NCBI GenBank assembly: GCA_014529385.2
Contig: CM043966.1
Span: 101,909,587 to 101,973,586 of the forward strand
Source of the DNA: Adiantum capillus-veneris
Lineage: Eukaryota; Streptophyta; Polypodiopsida; Polypodiales; Pteridaceae
DNA length: 64,000 nt
Direction: 5' to 3'
Under the pieces are notes generated by a model. The model ran no database searches, had not been told where the DNA came from, and saw only the letters and a program-made list of their open reading frames with translations. Shown piece by piece: positions 33,103 through 43,987 of the stretch. The stretch's first letter is position 1. Every line of letters starts with the position of its first letter. The translations under genes were made by a program, and so were the position numbers.

Positions 33103-34373
33103 CTAATGCAAGGTACACATCCTTACCAAACCCAAAGGTGTCCTCATGGTTGTCAAGTCTCTGGTTTTGATTGCAAGCTGAAATTGATCATACCCTGAGT
33201 AGAGATCCCCCATTGAGTAGATTGCTCTCCCTGCAAACGCCTCTGCAAATTCATCCACAGTTGGACCTGTACCTACATTTCTAATTGTCACCTTGTTCAC
33301 TGGTTGCATATCTTGGATGAAGCGTAGAGAACCATTCTTCTTTGGAACTGTGAACCACCTGTTTGAGTATGGAGCACAAGAAGGCTCCAAGATTCCCATT
33401 TTGATTTTCTCATTCAGTAGCTCTACTAACTTTGGCAAATGAGCCTTTGGAACCGGAATAGGCTGTAGATTCCAAGGCACATGAGGTATTGTGAAAATTA
33501 CCATAGGAGCTACAATATAAGGATCAACACATCCTATCTCATGTGGCTCAAATGCAAAAGCCTTACCATGCTTTGAAAACATTTCTTTGAAGCACTTTGT
33601 CTCCTCCTGTGTTAGAAACTCCTCGCAACCAATCTGCAACTCTTGAAAAGACTCCTTTGTGAAGGTATGCCCGATCTTTTTAGGATTCCGCAAACTTGGT
33701 TGTAAAGAAGCCTGTTCAATCTTTTCCCTATTGTTGGGTGGTAAGGGTGAAGCTACTGGTTTCACCTTCTTTGCTACACTCTTGTATTTAGTTTCAACAT
33801 GGACTTCTGGGCCAACTGTTTGGCTTTCTTTAAAGGCTTCTATTACTTGATACATTTCCATAGAGAAAACTTCCACAACGTCATTTTCAAGATGCAAACT
33901 AGACCTCATTATAGCATCAAGCTCACCCATAGTATCTACAAAAGAAACTTGTTCACACAAACCCAAAACATTTTCAGTAGGCTTTAGCAACCCACTCTTT
34001 TTCATGCCTATTTGTACATTATGCACATATTACCTCTCATATCTCTTCAAATCTTCAAGTTTTGTAAAACATACTGATCCATTCCTTGTTACCAAGGAGC
34101 TCATCGAGAAAGTTTCACCTATTTTTGGATCAAGCGAGACCCTTTTTCTTTCTGTACCACTGCAATCCCGCTTTACAATGGTACTTGGCCAAAACCCATC
34201 ATTTCTCTATGATCATGAAACTCTTTGCTTACCTTTGGTAGAGGATGTTCTCTGAGGTTGTCACGATTTCTTTCATGGTTTACACAGACTGTGAGAAATT
34301 GGACAGCTCGTTTACCATCTTTGCTACGTATTCTAGCATATGCTGAACCATCGTCCATTACCTTTGTTTCCAT
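33103..34373 (-). pseudogene. Gypsy pol, linker and N-terminal reverse transcriptase
   Basis: A short piece (34373-34173) follows directly, in frame, after the gag-protease stop. A frameshift between about 34172 and 34030 leads to a new frame that is then kept to the end of pol. The reverse transcriptase begins with the palm/finger blocks VELLNEKIKMGILEPSCAPY, SNRWFTVPKKNGSLRFIQDM, QPVNKVTIRN, and AIYSMGDLYSGYDQFQLAI, which contains the first catalytic Asp. It ends at a TAG (33103-33105) in the position of the conserved LPQG-type motif. Confidence 0.9.
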
Positions 34374-36560
34374 TCAAACTCCCACAATGTAGGGTTGTCC
34401 AAGGATGAGATGATATGAAGATGTATCCTGTACAAAGAAGTTTTGGTCAATCTTTACATCACCTATTGTTACCTTCACACCTGGACATGCTGCATACAAT
34501 TCACCGGATGAATTGTTTGCCACTTTTACCATCCAGCCATGATCTGTGTCCATCGGCCATTTGCACTTGTTGTAGAGACTCTTTGACATTATGTTTATTT
34601 CTGAACCATGGTCAATCAAGGCAACAAATGGCTCTTCAAGATCACCTACCTTGACCAAAGTTTCTGTAGTAGCCCTTGCCCAATGACTTCGTGAATAGTA
34701 ACTCCTAGGAATATCTTCAACTTCTTTATCATCATTTGAGAAATACACTTGCTTCACTCTCCCACTAGATTGGTAGCATCCTACCACATCTCCATCATTC
34801 TCCTTATTTTGCAGTTGCATCCCTTGTGTCTTTGAGGTTTTCCCTTCAACCTGTGGACGAGAAACTTCAGCAAGGGTTTGCCTCTTTCTCTTGATGATGT
34901 CAATGATCTCCTCATGGAATTCACGCTTTGCAATGCCAAGAACTTCTCCCAGAGTAAACTCAATCTTGCTATTCAAGATCCTTTCCTCCAAGACTTTCTT
35001 TAAATCTGTAGCAACCTCAATATCAGATTGTAGTTTATAAGTTCGGCCTTTTGTCTTACCTTTCGTTGGCTCTTTCTTATTTCCTGTTGTAGACTCCTCC
35101 ATGAGTACTTCAGGTGGAGATGCTCCTTGTGTTGAGGGTGTTTGAGAAGGCATTGAGTCGCTTCTTCCCCCACTTCTAGAAGCTCTTTTTGATGGTCCTT
35201 CATCAGCATTTTCACGTCTGCGCTTCTCTTCTACAATTGCCTCATTTTGTTGGCATTTTGTAATGTAGGCATGCACTGACAATGAGTCCACTGGATCATT
35301 CCATCCTGTTTCTAGATGTATGCAATCACCTGCTTCATGTAGAATCTCTTTTGTAAGCTTTTCCTTTTTAGCTAATTGCATGACATTTGGCCAAATTTGA
35401 CCATGATGGTCACTCACTTCTTCATCACAAAAATGTTCAATTTTTACTCCATAAGTAGCTGCCTCAACTGAAGAGGTGGCATGCTTGGTTGCCATATCTT
35501 CAACTAAGGTTTGCATTCCCCCCTTCCCAAAGTTAGTTCTCAAGGGTAGACCTGTCTCTCTTAAGTGGATTTTACCATCCTTAAAAAAGACAACATCTTT
35601 TGACAAAGCATCACTAAAATCATCACAATCCCTTCTTACATGGTTTTTACTATCACACCAAATACATCTATTAACAAACCCTTCTTTGGGCTGTTGTCTT
35701 TGCCTAGGAAGTGGCCCTGATGGTTGGCCTTTTTCTTCAAGCTTTGCAAACTTCACCTTCAAGTCACGCATTCCCTTCACAAGCTCATCTAGCATGGACT
35801 CATCAAACTTAGGAGCGATAAAAGTAGGCTTTACCATTTTGACAGAAGTTGAGGTGGAAGGACTTGTAGTGTTTACTACCATCTTGTCCCTTCTTCTTTG
35901 TCGTTTGGCAAGCAGTGAGAGAGCACCTTCAACCTCATTCCAGTCGGTCTTTAGTCCTTGCTCAGCATCTTTATCTTCAAGAAGAAGCTCCAAATTTTCT
36001 TGAAACTCTTTACCTGCATCTTGTAAGAAAAGATCTGTCTTCTCTGCATCTAGTGTGGCCCTTTCTGTCCTAGTGAGTTGTGCATAGCGCCGCTCAAATT
36101 CCCTAAGTAGCTCTGTTATTGATAGTCCTTGCTTTGGCTTGACTACCCATTCTAAGAATGTCCTTTTTGTCACTCTCTCAGAGTCCTCCATGAAATATTC
36201 CTCCTTTGAAGCTACTTTGAGTTCTTCCCAATTTCTCCCATGCCCATCTTTAATTGCCCTAACATGCTCCCTAATTTCTAGAGCAACAACTAGCTCAAAG
36301 CTTTGAATCATCTCACCTTCTGACACGCGATGCAGCTCCATCTCCTTCACATACTTGCGTAAGTACTTGGTTACATCTTTGCCATTGAACTGATCCATTC
36401 TGTTGACGACCGCTTGTATGGCCTTCGTTGCTGAAATCTCCCTTCTTTCAGTAGCATGTTGTTGTTGCATGAACATTGCAAATGCTTGAAACATTTGCAT
36501 TGTTGCTGGGTCAAAATGCATACCCTGTTGCTCAACATGATCACCCATGGTTACCCACAA
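34374..36560 (-). CDS. Gypsy gag and aspartic protease, 728 aa
   Basis: This is the longest open frame of the window. Translation may start at the ATG at 36560 (MWVTMGDHVEQQG) or at the internal Met at 36548. Residues 1-250 are a helical gag. A CCHC knuckle follows (CIWCDSKNHVRRDC, about residue 310). A charged linker then leads to a protease-like domain near residues 640-728: FVALIDHGSEINIMSKSLYN carries Asp-His-Gly where DSG or DTG is usual, and HLILGQPYIVGV matches the conserved hydrophobic-Gly strand. A TGA at 34374-34376 separates it from pol in the same frame. That may be a mutation or a readthrough site. It is the only undamaged large frame of the element. Confidence 0.92.
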   Translation of the reverse strand: MWVTMGDHVEQQGMHFDPATMQMFQAFAMFMQQQHATERREISATKAIQAVVNRMDQFNGKDVTKYLRKYVKEMELHRVSEGEMIQSFELVVALEIREHVRAIKDGHGRNWEELKVASKEEYFMEDSERVTKRTFLEWVVKPKQGLSITELLREFERRYAQLTRTERATLDAEKTDLFLQDAGKEFQENLELLLEDKDAEQGLKTDWNEVEGALSLLAKRQRRRDKMVVNTTSPSTSTSVKMVKPTFIAPKFDESMLDELVKGMRDLKVKFAKLEEKGQPSGPLPRQRQQPKEGFVNRCIWCDSKNHVRRDCDDFSDALSKDVVFFKDGKIHLRETGLPLRTNFGKGGMQTLVEDMATKHATSSVEAATYGVKIEHFCDEEVSDHHGQIWPNVMQLAKKEKLTKEILHEAGDCIHLETGWNDPVDSLSVHAYITKCQQNEAIVEEKRRRENADEGPSKRASRSGGRSDSMPSQTPSTQGASPPEVLMEESTTGNKKEPTKGKTKGRTYKLQSDIEVATDLKKVLEERILNSKIEFTLGEVLGIAKREFHEEIIDIIKRKRQTLAEVSRPQVEGKTSKTQGMQLQNKENDGDVVGCYQSSGRVKQVYFSNDDKEVEDIPRSYYSRSHWARATTETLVKVGDLEEPFVALIDHGSEINIMSKSLYNKCKWPMDTDHGWMVKVANNSSGELYAACPGVKVTIGDVKIDQNFFVQDTSSYHLILGQPYIVGV

Positions 36561-36578
36561 ACTCTCACCCTAGCAGAT

Positions 36579-36595
36579 TCGCGTCGGGTTCACCA
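36579..36595 (-). other. Primer-binding site of the gypsy element
   Basis: The minus strand reads TGGTGAACCCGACGCGA six bases after the 5' LTR. It begins TGG, as expected for pairing with a tRNA CCA end. I did not assign the tRNA. Confidence 0.75.
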
Positions 36596-36601
36596 AAAAT
36601 A

Positions 36602-38597
36602 TGTCGAGAAATTTGCGGTCTTGCGAGGAAAGCACCGGGCTTATGGCTGTGAGAGTTTGTGAGAGAACTCAATAAAAACTATATGAAGGAGTTAAACCAT
36701 AGATGCCATGAAGACTAGGGTTTGGAAACAAGTGCAATCAAAGAAGACTCACTCTTTCTCTCTTGCACTCACACACACACAAAGAAAGAACGCAAAAGAG
36801 AATGTCAAAACAATACGAAGATGAAAACATCAAGGCTATGGTCATATCGTATCATGGGTAATATGAAAGGGTTAATGGCATTCAATCTTGGCTGACCAAA
36901 TAGGCTACGAATTGTTCTTTGGAATTGTAGTTTTGTGCTTACCATAATATATATATTTTGTCTAGTGATTGGGATTAATTGTGTGTACAAATCCTCTTGG
37001 TTCATAGCAAGATAACTACGCTTACATCAAAAGAAAAATTATAGTCTATGAGAGGTAGTATGATGGGATCCGGTGATAGAAGTATTTCATTGAGCCTTTC
37101 AGGGCCGAAGAGAAACACTATACGTTGTTGAAAGTGTATTTTACGGCTAATCCATACGTTAATTCTAATAGATCGTACAGAGTGAAAGCGATAGAAATGA
37201 TCATCATGTGGGTTATTCATCTAGGATAGTATGTGAGAAATGTAGATATGAGAGAAGTGAAGAGATGAGAAGTTTCCCTCCCAAGCCCTATTCTTGCCCG
37301 TAGGCAATAAGGATACTGCGGGGAGAGATGTACCTGTAGCAAAGAGAACCTAGAGAGGATGAATTACTAAGAATGAGAGAGATAGGTTTGGTTAAGGAGA
37401 TGAGATTAGATATGTATATATATGTTGGATTAGAGATGAAAATGAAAACAACAAGAAATCAAGAAAACATCAATGTAGAACACATCTTACTTGAAACCCT
37501 TCGACACCATTATTGATGGGAGAGAGAAGAAGAGGGGAGAATTCAACGTTGATTGATACGCCAAGTACAACACCTTCTTTGATTAGAGTTGATCCTCCAA
37601 GGATGGCGTACAAGAATGGCTAGTTTTCCTCTGGGAGAAAGTGTAGGCTTGGGCTTATGTTAATGGGGCTAAGTACAATTAGGCATTACTACTCACTCCC
37701 TCAAGAATTCCTCTCATCAATGGCTTGAATGCTTGATTTTCTTCCAAGGAAGAAGAGGTCCCCTTTTATAGGTGAAGGGAACCCACAAGGGTTTACACAA
37801 GAAGAGAGGAGCCAGTGTGAACAGGAATTGGAAAAGTTGGAAATGAGCTGTCCCTGCATGATATGGGCAGACTGGGGTCCAGTATTTTCATCATATCTCC
37901 TCAACCATAGCTCCAAATAAAAAAGTAAAAATATGGGCAGAAACTTCAGCTCATTAGCTACGATTTTCATTCTAAAATCATTTTTCAATTCGGACTGGAA
38001 CTTTGTGTAAAAAATTCATCAAAATAGGGTCCATTTATGGCAGCAAAAGTCTTCATGTGGTCTCCTTAGCCTTGACTTTCATTTAATTCCAAAGGACACC
38101 TAATGCCATATGAAAGCATGACATTGCTCCTTGACAAAGTTTTGTAATCATGCTTGTAATAATGCATTAAAATAAGTGTATCTTTGAAATCATGCCACCT
38201 AGTGTCCCACTAGGATTTGATTCTCTCCTAGTAGCTATTTAAAAAGAAATATAAGAAAAGTATAAAAAATACATAGAATATATATATATTGGAGTTTACC
38301 CTAGATATAGGATCTAGCTAGGGTGTGAGATGATAATGAAATAGTAGAAAGAAAGAATCAATGCTTTTTGCCCCAAGTTAAAGAGGTGGAGCTATTGACA
38401 CTTTTCCCATAGTATTTTTTTGATGGTAAAGTAAGAATACATTACCCTTGAGATAAATAATAAGATGAGATAGAAAGCTTATTTTTATACTTACATATGC
38501 ATATGTACATTATAGGAAATATAATTATGTATCTAAAAAAAATACAAGATAGATCTTATAGCATGCGTTCCCACTATGTACGTGTCACAGCACGACA
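36602..38597 (-). repeat. 5' LTR of the gypsy element (1996 bp)
   Basis: It begins TGTCGAG and ends CACGACA. On the plus strand it is the right-hand copy and is followed by acgt. Confidence 0.95.
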
Positions 38598-39299
38598 ACG
38601 TGTTAGCCATGCACACGTGCCACGTGGCATGCGTACAACGATTGTCGTACGGACGGTTTTATGTATATAAACACTTGTCACGTGCTCATTTTGTGCTTTC
38701 TCCTATAGTCGACATTCGCGTCGTGTCGTCCTCAACTACCCGTACACTTGTCATCCGTCCACTAAGCCAAACCAAGTTTCCTCTCATCGACGCGAGCAGA
38801 ACTGTTGGGCATGTGGGCGCACTTTCTACTTTCTACGGCTTCCTAAGAGTCTCTCATGACGCAATTGGCGCAAGTCCCAGAGTCTCGGTGAACCCCTCAT
38901 CGCGTCATGCGGGAGGTCGACACTTCATAAAAAATTGACCTCGCATACGATTCTCTATACCCTATACCATTTCCAACGGTGTTTGTGTGCCTTCTACAGC
39001 GTTGTGGTAGTCTCTACCTTCAAATATTCATGGCTTCCCATACGACGCGATTAGCGTATGTTGCAACTTCTGGGTGGGACTCTCATCGCGTCGTGCGGGG
39101 CTTCTCGGCTTAAAGATTTTACCTCGCATACGGCGCGATACGGCGATGTTCTAGGGTTTGGTTGCGCCCTCTATCGCGTCGTACAAGAAGTTCTATGATA
39201 TTCTTTTCGCACGTTTTGGTGGTCACATACGACGTGTGATAGAAACATCTTGAAGGTTGTGGCCTACCCCTCTGTCGCGTGGTGTGTTCTTGTACCCAA
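38598..39299. promoter_or_regulatory. Intergenic region of genes A and B, right half, with ACGACGCGAT motifs
   Basis: This is upstream DNA of gene B. Repeated elements are atacgacgcgatta (about 39038), ctcatcgcgtcgtgcggg (about 39082), catacggcgcgatacg (about 39127), ctatcgcgtcgtac (about 39171), catacgacgtgtg (about 39226) and tgtcgcgtggtg (about 39272). ACGACGCGAT and ATCGCGTCGT alternate as inverted pairs. TATATAAA at about 38663 is a possible TATA box, though far from the ATG at 39300. Confidence 0.55.
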
Positions 39300-41568
39300 A
39301 TGGCCAGGACTAAGCAAACTACAAGGAAGGTCTACCAAGCCCCAACCGATCCAAAAGTAGGTGATGCTGAGAAAGATGCAGAGAAAGCACCCCCTCCACA
39401 ACCTCGTCAGAGGGCCAATGCCAGAAAGAGATTGAATTATCAGGTGAAGTCCCTAAGAGAAATAAGGAAGGCACAAAAGTCTACTTGTCTACTAACTCCA
39501 AAGCTCTCTTTCACGAGGGTTGTGAAAGAGATATCTGATAGACTTGTAAGCATGATGAATATCAAAACTTTTGTCTCGGTGAGGTGGCAGTCTCAAGCTG
39601 TGATGTGCCTTCAGGAAGCTGCTGAGGATTTTCTCATAGACTTTATGAATGATAGCTACATTGTAGCTGCATTTGCTCACAGGGTCACACTTATGAGCAA
39701 AGATTTTGTGCTTGTGTCAAGGCTAAGGTACAAGTTTGATAAGGGTCTTGAGCTCATTCCTAGTGAGGATCTTAGAGCCTTCCAAATTTTAAACATCCCT
39801 CCTTCCAGGTAGCAGAAAGATTCCAGGGTTGTCATTGAGGATGTTACACATGAATACGAGACAAGAAAGTCTCAGGATATTAAAGCAGTTAAGGAAGTTG
39901 AGAGGGAGCAAGACATGATATCCGAGGACGCTATCCTTAAAGAGCAAGCTGAAATTTTAAGAGCATCCAACTCTCTTCTTTATGAAAAAGTCACAGGCCA
40001 AATGGTGGTGGATGTTTCCTTGTTTGGAGATACTGAGGCATATTTGGACATATTCCCTCAAGACACAAGTATGCTTGTAAATCCCAACATTGAGCTTCGT
40101 GACACTGTGCTCTATATCTCTCTCAGGTGTGTTGCTTTGCTAATTATTATAGTGTGCATGTGCATGGCAGACAGGCACAAGGGGCTCATTGTGGCTTGTA
40201 TTTCCTTTTCCAGGTGTCTTATGAGGGATCTTCCAGAGGCTCTAGCTATGCAAATTGCCATACTTGACCCTCTAGTGACACAGTGCCTTTTCAACAAGCA
40301 AGGAACCCTTTCAAGTTTTTTTGATGATTTTAACATGCTGACCTGCAATTACATATTATACCCCTATGTTGAAGGGTAATTCTTAACTCCTTACATGTTA
40401 TTTTTAACATTTTGTGGTATTCTTAGCTAATTTGTTTTTTATTTTGTAGAGGACATTGGAGTCTTATTATCTTCAATCTTTTGGAGAAAGATATTATATT
40501 TATGAATTCATTGTCAAGTATCCATGGGAAAAGTAAACTGTAAGTATGAAGCATAATCTATGCTTGATGATGGCCCATTGTTTTCTATTAGTAGCTTTTT
40601 GATTCAATGTCTTCTTGCAGTGCTGCCAAACTTATTGTTGGTCACCTAAGTACCACAAACAAGGATTACAATATAGAATCTTTCAAGTACTACAATCAAA
40701 AAGTGCCTTTACAGACATACTCAACATCTTGTGGATGGAGGGTGCTTGCAAATGCATGGAGATATCTTGAGTCAAGGTGCCGGATGACTACACTCACTGT
40801 AAGTGTGGTTGATGTATTTATTTTGATGTTTTATGTATGTATGTCATGTCCTTTAGTTCCTTTTTCTATTTTTTTCAGTTGCATGACTATCCAGAGTCTT
40901 GGGTCATGTGGGTGAGAGAGAAGGCTGTTTCTATGGTTTTGGAAAGATCAATAAATCCAAATGATCCAGATTCTCCTTTGCCACCAAAGAAAGGTAGAGC
41001 CACCAAAGGTTTGGATGCAAAGAAAATGGATCAAAAGAAGAAAAGTCCTGCAAAGATCCATACAAAGAAAAAGGATCACAAGAAGAGTCCTACCAAGGTG
41101 AAGAGTCCTGACAAGGGAAAGAGTCCTACCAAAAAGAAGATCCCTGCCAAGGGGAAGAGTCCCACTAAGAAGACTGCCAAGGGGAAGAGTCCCACTGAGA
41201 GCCCTGCAAAAAAAAGAGCAGATACAAAGGGCCATCCATTCCACTCACCATTGAAATTCAAGGTTCAAAAGCGTCGTACACTTAAGAACAATAAGGGGGA
41301 GGCACCTAGCTCACCTTTCAAGCTACCATTTATGTTGTCAAAGAAAGCTGCCAAATCACCCAAGACAGCTAGTCCTAAGGAGCCCAAAGCACCAACCCCT
41401 GCCAAGTCACCCGTGCCAAGCCCTAAGGGGTCCAAAGCACCAACTCCTGCCAAGTCACCACCACCACCCACTCATGAACTTTCACCCCCTTCTGAACACA
41501 AAAGGAAAAGGGTCTCTGAGGATGCAGAATCCTCTCAGGCAAAAAGAAAAGTGGAATTTCATGATTGA
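39300..41568 (+). CDS. Gene B: histone H3/CENH3-like domain fused to a Ulp1-like protease and a basic SPxK tail
   Basis: The exons are 39300-40126, 40214-40375, 40450-40539, 40621-40798 and 40879-41568. All borders are GT..AG, all phases agree, and the total is 649 codons. Residues 1-10 are MARTKQTTRK, the H3 tail start with K4 and K9 positions. Residues 51-145 are an H3 fold: SLREIRKAQKST, FTRVVKEI, RWQSQAVMCLQEAAED, HRVTLMSKDFVLVSRLR. Loop 1 is about eight residues longer than in H3, and Trp96 replaces the usual Phe; both are CENH3 traits. Codon 171 is TAG (39810), and the same frame continues into a coiled region. Residues about 280-410 look like a C48/Ulp1 protease: His332 in GHWSLIIFNL, Asn349 where Asp is usual, Gln391 and Cys397 in QTYSTSCGW. 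Residues 450-648 are rich in KSPTK, KSPAK and APTPAKSP. Either a 170-aa H3-like protein is made or TAG is a recent mutation. Confidence 0.85.
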
Positions 41569-41900
41569 ATAGTCCACAAAAGCTATGTACACTTTTGTTC
41601 ATTTTGTCCATATGAACATATATATATACCCTTTGGTGATTCATAATTTTGTACTTCAAATACTTAATACCAACTGTCGATTCTTAAATGTGTATCATGA
41701 TGTCATGTAAGTTTAAAACAACATAAGTAGAGAAAAGATAAATATATTTGCAAAATGATTACAATATTGAACTTGTTTTTTCAAGTCCTTGCAAGTGTCT
41801 CAAATACAACTCTTTTTGGGGGAAGGCATGCTTAGCCCTCTATATCATGCCATTCATCACCTCATGAGTGACACTTCTCAAGCTCCATTGCACCATCACC
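41569..41900. other. 3' flank of gene B
   Basis: A/T-rich, no gene seen. A weak match between acaactctttttggggg at about 41808 and the reverse complement of sequence near 21040 could reflect transposon ends, but it is too short to rely on. Confidence 0.3.
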
Positions 41901-43866
41901 TGATCCAAGCATAAGCATCCCCCTACCTCATTCAAAAACGACCCAAAACAGGCCTCATTTCAGCCCCTCAGCTTCTCCTTCCTCGCCTCTAAGCATGGCA
42001 CACACACCTATTGTAGTATCATCCTCATACTCAACCCCACGTACTTCTACTACTCGTAGAAACACCATCACTCCCATCACCATTTCCTCCTATTCCTAAG
42101 CCCTCAAGGTATCCAATCATCATTCTCTTCAAACCTCCGGATCAGCCCCAATGGATGATGAAGGGATCTCGCCTCCGCTTCTCCCTCAACACCGCTCTCT
42201 CGAAGCCATCTACAAAGCAACTTCCTTCGTCCCATTCTTGCTTCAAGAAGAAGAATACCTCTCCATCAACATACCCGACCCGCTCGAGGATAACACGCTC
42301 TCAATCAAAGACGCCATTACCTCTCCCGAAGGCGAACAATGGATTGAAGCCATGAAGGAAGAGCTTCAAGCACATGAAGAAGCTCAAACTTGGACTATCA
42401 CACCAAGGCCGGACGATGCCAATGTCATCGGTTGCCGATGGATTCTCAAGAAAAAGCATCATCCCAACGGTTCTGTTGAACACTACAAAGCAAGGCTTGT
42501 CGCGAAGGGCTATACGCAACAACATGGTACAGATTTCACTGATACTTACTCTCCCGTCATGGGTATCACATCATTTCACATACTTGTTGCATTAGCCGCT
42601 TTCTTTGACATTCCTCTTCATCACATTGACATTCACACTGCCTTTCTACATGGATGGCTAGATGAAGTCATTTATATGGTTCAACCACCTTACTTCTATT
42701 GTGATGATCCCACTATCTATGTATGGAAGATACATAAGCCTATATACAGTTTTAAGCAGTCTGCACGACAATGGTTCAAGAGCTTGCATGCATTTCTTAT
42801 CAAATGGGGATGGGTTCAATGCACTTCTGACCCCAATATATTCTATCATACTCTCTTTCATGGATGGGCAATCATTGGTTTCTATGTCAATGGAATCCCT
42901 ATCATTGCTAGTGATTGATATGTCTCACATGTTGTGGAAATGTTCAAGGAAGAATTCCCAGTCCATGGCAACGGTCCAATGACCTACTTCTTGGACATAG
43001 AGGTCAACAGGGATCCAAATGGCAGATTCATCAAGCTCTCATAGTGGAAATACATTGAATACATATTGGATGATTATGGTCTTCTCTCTTCTAATGCACA
43101 ACTCTCTACTCCACTACTTGTCAAGCATAAATTATTCACCTTTCTGCCATCATCTGATGATTCTACTTATTCTATGTCAAGCTTTCCCTATGCTCACTTG
43201 ATTGGCCAGCAAAGGTACCTCATTTCATGCACACGGCTTGACATTAGCCTTACAGGTCATGTATTACCTCGCCATATGAAGGCACCTCAAAAATTCCATG
43301 GTCTCATTGCCAAGAGATCACTTTGCTACTTACACCACACTCGCCATCATTATCTCACCTATTATAGTCATCACCACTCATCACCACTACAACTCAAAGG
43401 TTTTGTTGATGCCGATTGGTCCGGGCAAGACCCGAATATGCATAGCATCTCTGGGCATTTATTTCTTCTTGCACATGGTGCTATTTCTTGGTGAAGCAAG
43501 CACCAGAATTCACTTGCTCTATCATCTGCCGAGGTAGAGTATATAGTAGCATCCCTCAGTGCTCGTGAAGCATTGTGGCTTCACCAAATCCTAGAAGAAC
43601 TGTCGATTCCATGTGCTACACTGCCAATCATTCCACATTGCGACAATCAGTCTTCAGCAATTGCAATGGCGAAGAGTCCTCAACCTACCGAGCACCCAAA
43701 GCACATAAAGCTCGTGTATTACTTCATCAAGGAGCTAGTAGAAGACAACTTCATCCACCTCAAATACATCTCTACCATAGAGAATGTCACCGATTTCCTT
43801 ACAAAGGAAATTCCTCCTAAAAAACACATTCTTTGCTCAGCAAGAGGCGTTTTGGAAGATCCCTAG
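41901..43866 (+). pseudogene. 5'-truncated Copia pol (reverse transcriptase and RNase H)
   Basis: Recognisable from about 42280: KDAITSPEGEQWIEAMKEEL, VIGCRWILKKKHHPNGSVEH, YKARLVAKGYTQQHGTDFTD, IHTAFLHGWLDEVIYMVQPP. The catalytic YVDD has become YVNG in GFYVNGIPII, and a TGA follows at 42916. The frame then changes more than once. RNase H parts remain at 43400-43490 (GFVDADWSGQD), 43500-43560 (SLALSSAEVEYIVASLSARE, after a TGA at 43492) and 43570-43866 (CDNQSSAIAMAKSP, EHPKHIKL, TDFLTKEIP). Integrase, protease and gag are missing. This Copia family differs from that at 10489. Confidence 0.93.
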
Positions 43867-43987
43867 CTTCATCTTTAACAAACATTCATTGTATTTTAGC
43901 ATGGTTTTATTTTTGTATTCACATTTGAGGGGGAATCTCCTCACAAATGCTCTATGCTTCCTGTTATGGTTTCAGTTTGAGGGGGGA

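Larger units (their letters stand above)
28600..38597 (-). mobile_element. Ty3/gypsy LTR retrotransposon, nearly complete
   Basis: This 9998-bp element lies on the minus strand. Its LTRs (28600-30591 and 36602-38597) begin TGTCG and end CGACA. The flanks share acgt (28596-28599 and 38598-38601), a probable 4-bp target duplication. Primer-binding site, gag-protease, reverse transcriptase, RNase H, integrase and polypurine tract follow in gypsy order. One frameshift and several stop codons disable it. It separates genes A and B, which were about 1.2 kb apart before the insertion. Confidence 0.93.

Noticed and set aside
41808-41824. Terminal inverted repeat pairing with about 21040-21060
   Set aside because: Only about 14 of 16 bases match between A/T-rich flanks, too little to call a transposon end.
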